Origin: JAJPJQ01 sp036522615
GTDB lineage: Bacteria > Desulfobacterota > Binatia > UBA9968
DNA length: 10,121 bases
Direction: 5' to 3'
NCBI GenBank assembly: GCA_036522615.1
Contig: DATDFN010000175.1
Coordinates: forward strand, 1 to 10,121
The notes beneath the pieces were generated by a model. The model was given only the letters and a program-made list of their open reading frames with translations, did not search any database and was not told the DNA's origin. The position numbers and the translations under genes were made by a program. Shown one piece after another: positions 5,691-10,121 of this stretch (position 1 is the stretch's first letter; every line of letters starts with the position of its first letter).

Positions 5691-7055
5691 CTACCTCCAG
5701 CACCCCTCCGCCGCGATCAAATCGAAGACTTCGGTGAGAATCCCGGCGGCGGTGTCCACCGTTTCTTCGTCGATCGTGAGCGCCGGCTGGAGACGGACGC
5801 GCGGGGTGTAGGTCATCGTGAGCAGCCCGCGGCGCAGGCATTCGTCGAAGATGCGCCGGCAGGTTTTTTTGGCGAGCGGCTCTTTGCTTTTCTTGTCGCG
5901 CACGAGATCGAGGCCGATGAAAAGCCCGGCGCCGCGCACGTCGCCGACGAACGGGTAGCGCTCGGTCCAATCCGAGAGAAGTTTTAGGAAGTGCGCGCCC
6001 ACGCGGCGCGAGTTCTCGACGAGATCTTCGTCGTCGATGATCTTGAGCGCGGCGGCGGCCGCCGCCGCGGCGAGCGGATTGCCGCCGTAGCTCGAAGAAG
6101 AGCCGGAGGGATTAGACCACGGCTTCGACTGGACGATCTCGTCTCTCGAGATAATGCCGCTGATCGGGAAGCCGCCGCCGAACTGTTTGCCGATCGCGAC
6201 GATGTCGGGCTCGACGCCGGTGTGGTCGGCGGCCCAGTATTTTCCCGTGCGGCCGAAGCCGGTGATCATCTCGTCCGTGATGAGCAGCGCGCCGAATTCG
6301 CGCGCGACCTCCTTGATCGCCGGCAAATAGTCCGGCGGCGGGATGACGTTGCCGGCGGTGCCCTGCATCGGCTCGATAAGAAACGCGGCGACGGCGCCCG
6401 AGCTGTTCTGCTTCACCTCGGCGCGCGTCGCCTCGACGCACGCGAGGCCGCAGGAGGGATATTTCAACTTCAGCGGGCAGCGGTAGCAGTCGCCGTACGG
6501 GGCGATGTGCGCGCCGGGCACCATCGGCCCGTAGCCGTTCTTAAAATCCGAGCCCATCAGCGACAGGACGCCCATCGTCTTTCCGTGAAAGCCGCCGCTG
6601 AAGCCGACGAATTCGAATTTGCCGGTGTGCGATTTCGCAAGGCGGAGCGCCGACTCGACCGCCTCGGCGCCGCTCGAATAGAGCTGCGCGCGGTGGAGCG
6701 ACGGCGCGGGGCGATGCGCGGCGAGGCGCTCGAAAAGCTCGACGCGCGCTGCGCTCGTAAAGCTCCCTACCGACGCTTGCTCGACCTGCGCCTGCACCGC
6801 CTTGACATATTCGGGGTGGCTGTGTCCGAGCGCATTCACGCCGATGCCGCCGATGAGATCGAGCAGCGTGTTGCCGTCGGCGTCCGTCACCGCGCTGCCG
6901 CGCGCCTCCTTGACCGCGATTCCTGCGTAGAGCGCGAACCCCTGCAGCCCGGGCGCGAGATGCTCGTCTTCGCGCGCGCGCAACTCGCGGCTTTTCGGCC
7001 CCGGGATTGGCGTTTCAATGTGCGGTATTTGATTTTTAGGCTGCTGGTGGCCCAC
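5691..7055 (-). CDS. class III aminotransferase (aspartate aminotransferase family, GabT/ArgD-like)
   Basis: PLP-dependent fold-type I class III transaminase, which moves an amino group between an omega- or alpha-amino substrate and a keto acid. From GTG 7055 it has 454 residues, normal for the family. Motifs are 'IPGPKSREL' near the N-terminus, 'DADGNTLLDLIGGIGVNALGHSHP' (58-81), the phosphate-binding SSGAEA (127-132), 'GGFHGKT' (154-160), DEMITGFGRTG (261-271, D261 binds the pyridine nitrogen), the Schiff-base lysine K290 in IGKQFGGGFP, 'SSSYGGNPLA' and 'VRGAGLFIGLDLV'. A four-cysteine insert C190-x2-C193...C202-x3-C206 lies between the two halves of the PLP domain. The open frame extends upstream to 7358, but that part is antisense-frame shadow of the GtrA gene and lacks family character. 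The GTG start is 8 bp past the GtrA stop. It is the last gene of the minus-strand group; the substrate is not identifiable. Some close relatives act as 4-aminobutyrate or ornithine transaminases. Confidence 0.9.
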   Translation of the reverse strand: MGHQQPKNQIPHIETPIPGPKSRELRAREDEHLAPGLQGFALYAGIAVKEARGSAVTDADGNTLLDLIGGIGVNALGHSHPEYVKAVQAQVEQASVGSFTSAARVELFERLAAHRPAPSLHRAQLYSSGAEAVESALRLAKSHTGKFEFVGFSGGFHGKTMGVLSLMGSDFKNGYGPMVPGAHIAPYGDCYRCPLKLKYPSCGLACVEATRAEVKQNSSGAVAAFLIEPMQGTAGNVIPPPDYLPAIKEVAREFGALLITDEMITGFGRTGKYWAADHTGVEPDIVAIGKQFGGGFPISGIISRDEIVQSKPWSNPSGSSSSYGGNPLAAAAAAAALKIIDDEDLVENSRRVGAHFLKLLSDWTERYPFVGDVRGAGLFIGLDLVRDKKSKEPLAKKTCRRIFDECLRRGLLTMTYTPRVRLQPALTIDEETVDTAAGILTEVFDLIAAEGCWR

Positions 7056-7063
7056 GGGAAGCG

Positions 7064-7474
7064 TCAGGCGTAGGTTTGGCGGTTGAATACGAAGTGGCGG
7101 TGCAGCGGAAAATTGAACAGAAGGCCGACGGACATGGCGACGATGACCCGAGAGAGCGCGTAATGCAGATGGGCGTAATCGGTCAGCAAATACACGCCCG
7201 CGGTGTTGAGCCCGAGGCTTACGGCCGAGACCACGGCGTAACGGATGACCTGTCCGGGGATCGCCTCGTGGTCGGCGGTGAAAGTCCAGTGCCGACCGAG
7301 AAGGAAATTGACCACCGCGCCGATGAAGGCGCCGGTAGCCGTCGCCGCGACGTACCAAACGCCGGCGACTTCGGTCAGGAAAACCATCGTGCTGAAGTCG
7401 ACCAGCGTCGCGGTGAGCGACGCGACCTGAGAGCGCCGGAGCGAAACCATGAGCGGCGGCGGCAGGCGTTTCAT
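7064..7474 (-). CDS. GtrA-like small membrane protein
   Basis: GtrA/DPMS-type integral membrane protein (PF04138-like) of 136 residues. Relatives move or help glycosylate with polyprenyl-phosphate-linked sugars across the inner membrane. Four hydrophobic segments are visible at about 17-36, 41-60, 77-97 and 105-122. The two pseudo-repeat signatures after helices 2 and 4, NFLLGRHWTF (56-65) and NFPLHRHFVF (121-130), are typical of the family. The ATG at 7474 overlaps the CDP-alcohol phosphatidyltransferase stop in an ATGA junction, implying translational coupling. Frame-open sequence upstream of this ATG is shadow of that neighbour. With a phospholipid-head-group enzyme and a Gfo/Idh oxidoreductase in the same unit, a role in envelope glycolipid assembly is likely but not proven. 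Confidence 0.88.
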   Translation of the reverse strand: MKRLPPPLMVSLRRSQVASLTATLVDFSTMVFLTEVAGVWYVAATATGAFIGAVVNFLLGRHWTFTADHEAIPGQVIRYAVVSAVSLGLNTAGVYLLTDYAHLHYALSRVIVAMSVGLLFNFPLHRHFVFNRQTYA

Positions 7475-8322
7475 CGCGAATGCCCTATGCCGGCGGAGCG
7501 GCGCGGCTCGGCCGCTTCGACGATCGTCGGTTCCGCCGGCGCTTTCGCGGGCGGCTTCTGCCGCGCCCGCAGCGCTCCCGAGATCGACCAAAAGCGCTCG
7601 ACGGCGGAAATATTCGCCGCGACCGCGACCACGGCGAGCGCGACGACCATCGGATAGCCCACCGCAACCGCGCCGTCGCGCGGCGCTTCCAGCCACGGCA
7701 TCGTGATCGCCGACAGCGCGGCGCCGCCACCGAGATAGACGGCACGCTCGGGCCGCCGCATGTGACCGCGCGGGGGATCGGTGTTGAGCGCTTCGGCCTT
7801 GGCGCTCGAGTAGCTCACCATGAAGCTTCCGACGAGCGCCGCCAGCGCCAGCATCTGCAGCGCGGGATGCGCGCGGTAGTAGACGATGAGGCCCGCGAGA
7901 AAGAAAAATTCCGCGTAGCGGTCGACCGTCGCGTCCAGCAGCTCGCCGGCTTCGGAGGCCGCGTCGGCGATGCGGGCGACCATGCCGTCGAGGCAGTCGA
8001 GCACGCCGGAGAGTGTCGCGCAGACCGCGGCGAAGCCGAAATGGCCGACGCTCAGGCACGCGCCCGCCGCGAAGCCGAACGCGAGCGACGCCCACGAGAC
8101 CTGGTTGGGGCTGATCTGCAGCGATACGAGCAGCCGCGCCGCCGGAAGAAATCCCCAATACCCCAATTCCATGATGCCTTTGCCGAGCAGCCAGCTCCCG
8201 CCTTGCCGTTCGGTGCGATCGAAGCGGGCGCGCCCTTTGACGGCGAGCCTCAGGACGTAGGCGGCGGCGATCGATAAAATCACCAGGGTGAGAATCAAGG
8301 CGTATTTGCCATCGGCGTTCAT
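7471..8322 (-). CDS. CDP-alcohol phosphatidyltransferase family protein
   Basis: Integral membrane enzyme (PF01066) that joins a CDP-activated lipid or polyol to an alcohol, as in phosphatidylinositol-, phosphatidylglycerol- or inositol-phosphate-type synthases. The complete catalytic signature DxxDGxxAR-x8-GxxxDxxxD is present: D109, D112, G113, A116, R117, G126, D130 and D134. The 283 residues comprise an N-terminal hydrophobic helix (about 7-28), a basic linker, the multi-spanning core starting with 'ISPNQVSWASLAFGF' (about 70-84), a last hydrophobic stretch near 220-240 and an Ala/Pro-rich hydrophilic tail from about 258. The extra N-terminal helix and tail go beyond the minimal domain. 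The start ATG at 8322 has only a weak purine site. The gene lies 70 bp after the oxidoreductase and overlaps GtrA by 4 bp. Substrate unknown; a link to an inositol-type head group is suggested only by the Gfo/Idh neighbour. Confidence 0.9.
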   Translation of the reverse strand: MNADGKYALILTLVILSIAAAYVLRLAVKGRARFDRTERQGGSWLLGKGIMELGYWGFLPAARLLVSLQISPNQVSWASLAFGFAAGACLSVGHFGFAAVCATLSGVLDCLDGMVARIADAASEAGELLDATVDRYAEFFFLAGLIVYYRAHPALQMLALAALVGSFMVSYSSAKAEALNTDPPRGHMRRPERAVYLGGGAALSAITMPWLEAPRDGAVAVGYPMVVALAVVAVAANISAVERFWSISGALRARQKPPAKAPAEPTIVEAAEPRRSAGIGHSR

Positions 8323-8392
8323 GATCTGGTCCGTAGCTCGTCCGTGCCGCCGGCGCTAAATTGCAATTGCCGAGCGCAATCGGCGTCTTTTA

Positions 8393-9439
8393 TTAATCGG
8401 CGATCGGCAGCTCGCGCGATTCCTCGCGCGCCGAGCGATAGGCTGTGTCGATCACCTGCACGCAGAGCACCGCCTGCTCGGCCTCCTTGCCGGCGAAATC
8501 GCCGCACTCGATCGCCTCGCGAAAATCGTCAAAGAGCGCGTTGAACCAGCTCGCATGACTCGAATCGGCGAAGTGCGACGGCATCGTAAGTCTTTCGACG
8601 GCGCCGTCCGCGGTCTCGATCGCGAGATCGTCGTCGTGCATCGTGATCATGCCGGCTTCGCCCTGAAGGCTGTAGACGAGTCTACGTATTCCCGCCGTCC
8701 AGGTGAGATGCACGTGCGCGAGGCCGGTCGGGAAGGTCACGATCGCCGTGAAATCGTCTTCCGTGTCGTACCGGCCGGGCTGCAGGTTGCTCACCTTCGC
8801 GGTAACCGCGGTCGGGTACGAGCCGAGCCAGTCAAAGGCGAGGTAAAAGCTGTGGCTCCCGTGATCGACGCCGATGCCTCCGCCGCTGTAGCGCCGCTGG
8901 CGCCGCCAGTCGGAGTTCCACTCGGCGACGCCTTTCGCGTGCGTGTTGCGGTAGGTATTGAGCGTCACCGAGCGCACCTTGCCGATGCGTCCGGAGCGGA
9001 TGACCTCGCGAATTTTCTCGATCATCGGCGCGTGCTTGTAGTTGTGGCACGGATAGAGCACGCGCTCGGCGCTTTTCGCGTGATTCAGCAGCGAACGCGC
9101 CTCATTGACGGCAAAAGTCAGCGGCTTTTCGCAGAGGACGTGCAGTCCGGCGCTGAGCGCCGCATCGGCGATCGCCGCGTGATACAAAGGCGGCGTCGCG
9201 ATATCGATGAAATCGAGGTTGGCCGCCTCAGAGTGCAGCAAGCCTTCGTAATTGCCGTAGATGCGGGCGTGGGGCAGGGCCTGCTTGGCGAGCTTCTGGC
9301 GCTCGGGTGAGACGTCCGCCACCGCCAGGATCTCCACGTCGCCGAACTCCTGGCTCCGCTTGAGATAGGCGGGAATGTGGCCTGAAGACGAGATAAAACC
9401 GTACCCAACCACCGCCCCACGTAGCTTTGTTCGGCTCAT
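8393..9439 (-). CDS. Gfo/Idh/MocA family oxidoreductase
   Basis: NAD(P)-dependent sugar or cyclitol dehydrogenase of the Gfo/Idh/MocA family, 348 residues. The N-terminal Rossmann domain has 'AVVGYGFISSSGHIPAY' (9-25) and 'VLAVADVSPER'-type strand-2 sequence ending in acidic D42. 'IDIATPP' lies at 78-84, and EKP at 104-106 supplies the conserved Lys. The C-terminal alpha/beta domain has 'SGGGIGVDHGSH' (185-196) with D192 and H196 in the usual catalytic spacing, followed by 'HLTWTAG'. No signal peptide is seen, so it is cytosolic. The ATG at 9439 lacks a good Shine-Dalgarno, but a promoter-like pair lies just upstream. It heads the group with CDP-alcohol phosphatidyltransferase, GtrA and aminotransferase. 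Its substrate could be a nucleotide sugar, an inositol or another polyol; an oxidation followed by the aminotransferase would make an amino sugar or amino alcohol, which is speculation. Confidence 0.9.
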   Translation of the reverse strand: MSRTKLRGAVVGYGFISSSGHIPAYLKRSQEFGDVEILAVADVSPERQKLAKQALPHARIYGNYEGLLHSEAANLDFIDIATPPLYHAAIADAALSAGLHVLCEKPLTFAVNEARSLLNHAKSAERVLYPCHNYKHAPMIEKIREVIRSGRIGKVRSVTLNTYRNTHAKGVAEWNSDWRRQRRYSGGGIGVDHGSHSFYLAFDWLGSYPTAVTAKVSNLQPGRYDTEDDFTAIVTFPTGLAHVHLTWTAGIRRLVYSLQGEAGMITMHDDDLAIETADGAVERLTMPSHFADSSHASWFNALFDDFREAIECGDFAGKEAEQAVLCVQVIDTAYRSAREESRELPIAD

Positions 9440-9475
9440 AAGTAGGTATATGAAGCCACGCCGCTCTCCCGCTAA

Positions 9476-9503
9476 ATTCTAGTGAAATCTATAATTTCTT
9501 CAA
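9476..9503 (-). promoter_or_regulatory. probable sigma70-type promoter of the oxidoreductase-led group
   Basis: On the minus strand TTGAAG (complement of 9498-9503) is followed after 16 bp by TAGAAT (complement of 9476-9481). These match four and five of six consensus bases within a locally A/T-rich patch in otherwise GC-rich DNA. It would give a leader of about 30 nt before ATG 9439. The 9440-9547 gap shows nothing else convincing. Confidence 0.5.
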
Positions 9504-9547
9504 GGTAGCCTCGGGACTTCGTATGGTCGCCGCGGCAAGGGGAGCGA

Positions 9548-10121
9548 CTACTCGGTGCAGATGCGAAAGTCGGCGTAATCCCCCTCGGCCACGGATTGCG
9601 TGTCGTCTGCATCCGTCAATATCGCGAGTCCGATCGGGTTCAGGAGCTTGCCGCCGCCGAAGCGCTTACGGTAATCGGCCGCGACATTGACCCGTTCCTC
9701 CACCCATTGATCGGCGTTTGCCGGCTGGCCGCTCTCCAGGACTTTGACGGTTTTGCGGGAGCGCTCGAATTCGAGGCCCTTGGGGAGATGCTCGCTCCAG
9801 ATGTATTTGAGCGAGCCGATGCCTTTCGAGAAAAACATCTTGGTCATCGCCAGGCTGTCCGAAATGCCGAGCTGCCCTTTGACCGACCGCTCGCAAAACG
9901 CCTTATCCTCGGGAGGACAGAAGCCGATGTAAACGCCGAGCGCGCTGTCCTCCTTGCCCTTGTGCTCGTCGGCGCCCCGGGGAAACACGCGCGGGCGCCA
10001 GCGCCAGCGAAGGAAGGGGTGCTTTTCGATATCCCAGTTGACCGGCCGGTCGGCCTCGATGCCGTTGCCTTTCGCTTTGGCGCCTTCCGCATGCGCCCGG
10101 ACGAAGACTCTGGAGTCTTCC
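9548..10121 (-). CDS. DUF3047 domain protein (5' end outside window)
   Basis: Protein of unknown function matching the DUF3047 pattern, from memory of the family. The visible 190 residues run open to the window edge, so the N-terminus, probably with a signal peptide, is missing. Counted from the first visible full codon, landmarks are 'WDIEKHPFLRWRWRPRVFPRGADEH' (about 28-52), 'ALGVYIGF' (about 60-67), 'SLKYIWSEHLPKG' (about 97-109), 'WVEERVNVAADYRKRFGG' (about 137-154) and the closing 'GLAILTDADDTQSVAEGDYADF' (about 162-183). These resemble a jelly-roll, carbohydrate-binding-like beta fold with an Asp-rich final motif, but no catalytic function is established. It is on the same strand as the operon at 5691-9439, but a 108-bp gap with a promoter-like element separates them, so it is probably a separate unit. 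No strong terminator is visible after its stop. Confidence 0.8.
   Translation of the reverse strand, partial: EDSRVFVRAHAEGAKAKGNGIEADRPVNWDIEKHPFLRWRWRPRVFPRGADEHKGKEDSALGVYIGFCPPEDKAFCERSVKGQLGISDSLAMTKMFFSKGIGSLKYIWSEHLPKGLEFERSRKTVKVLESGQPANADQWVEERVNVAADYRKRFGGGKLLNPIGLAILTDADDTQSVAEGDYADFRICTE

Noticed and set aside
5991..7073. Plus-strand open frame of 360 codons across the aminotransferase gene
   Set aside because: Low-complexity Arg/Ala/Asp-rich translation with no motifs, antisense to a well-supported gene.
7056..7358. N-terminal extension of the aminotransferase frame
   Set aside because: It overlaps the GtrA gene, is Arg-rich with no family match, and the family N-terminus begins just after GTG 7055.
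7475..8158. Upstream extension of the GtrA frame
   Set aside because: It lies wholly within the CDP-alcohol phosphatidyltransferase gene, is Arg/Gly-rich, and has no membrane segments; GtrA proteins are about 130 residues.
8359..8384. AATTGCAATT palindrome and a 5-bp hairpin (gccga/tcggc) after the oxidoreductase stop
   Set aside because: The stem is too short and lacks a clear T-run on the minus strand; the neighbouring gene is probably co-transcribed, so a terminator is not supported.
9526..9548. gtcgc/gcgac inverted repeat after the DUF3047 stop
   Set aside because: Only 5 bp with a 13-nt loop and no T tail; expected by chance in GC-rich DNA.
1..10121. Mobile element, CRISPR array, tRNA or rRNA
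   Set aside because: No transposase-like protein, spaced direct repeats, cloverleaf-like sequence or rRNA segment was recognised on either strand.

Overview
The window is GC-rich bacterial chromosomal DNA with closely packed genes and strong G/C bias at third codon positions, which produces many long antisense shadow frames. The gene mix is NMT1/THI5-like substrate-binding protein, amidohydrolase-2, SDR, peroxidase-related AhpD-like protein and DUF3047. It resembles uncultured soil or groundwater lineages of the Deltaproteobacteria/Binatota/Rokubacteria/Tectomicrobia kind. That placement is an inference from gene style only; there is no rRNA or marker gene here. No tRNA, CRISPR array, insertion sequence or phage gene was seen.

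Layout. (1) 2-925 (+): the 3' part of an ABC-transporter substrate-binding protein gene, converging on (2) a minus-strand pair, SDR dehydrogenase (2074-2838) then amidohydrolase (977-2059). They are 14 bp apart, and a bidirectional terminator hairpin sits at the convergence. (3) 2995-4933 (+), divergent from the SDR: a NodB-type polysaccharide deacetylase and a GT4 glycosyltransferase whose real N-terminus apparently begins at a CTG codon. (4) 5062-5661 (+): a single AhpD/carboxymuconolactone-decarboxylase-like gene interrupted by an in-frame TGA exactly where the second cysteine of CxxC belongs. A stem-loop of bacterial SECIS shape follows the TGA. This is best read as a selenoprotein (CFYU), not a pseudogene or two genes. 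(5) 5691-9439 (-): an apparent operon transcribed oxidoreductase (Gfo/Idh/MocA) > CDP-alcohol phosphatidyltransferase > GtrA-like membrane protein > class III aminotransferase, with a plausible sigma70-type promoter at its head. (6) 9548-10121 (-): the 3' part of a DUF3047 protein gene.

How the genes may work together. The SDR/amidohydrolase pair with the nearby solute-binding protein looks like uptake and breakdown of a small organic compound, substrate unknown. The deacetylase/GT4 pair and the CDP-alcohol phosphatidyltransferase/GtrA group both point to envelope glycan or glycolipid synthesis. The AhpD-like protein stands alone with its own strong Shine-Dalgarno sequence and would serve peroxide or thiol redox defence.

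The most noteworthy item is the selenoprotein. Ordinary gene callers would split it at the TGA, and it also lacks both proton-relay residues (Glu and His) of classical AhpD.
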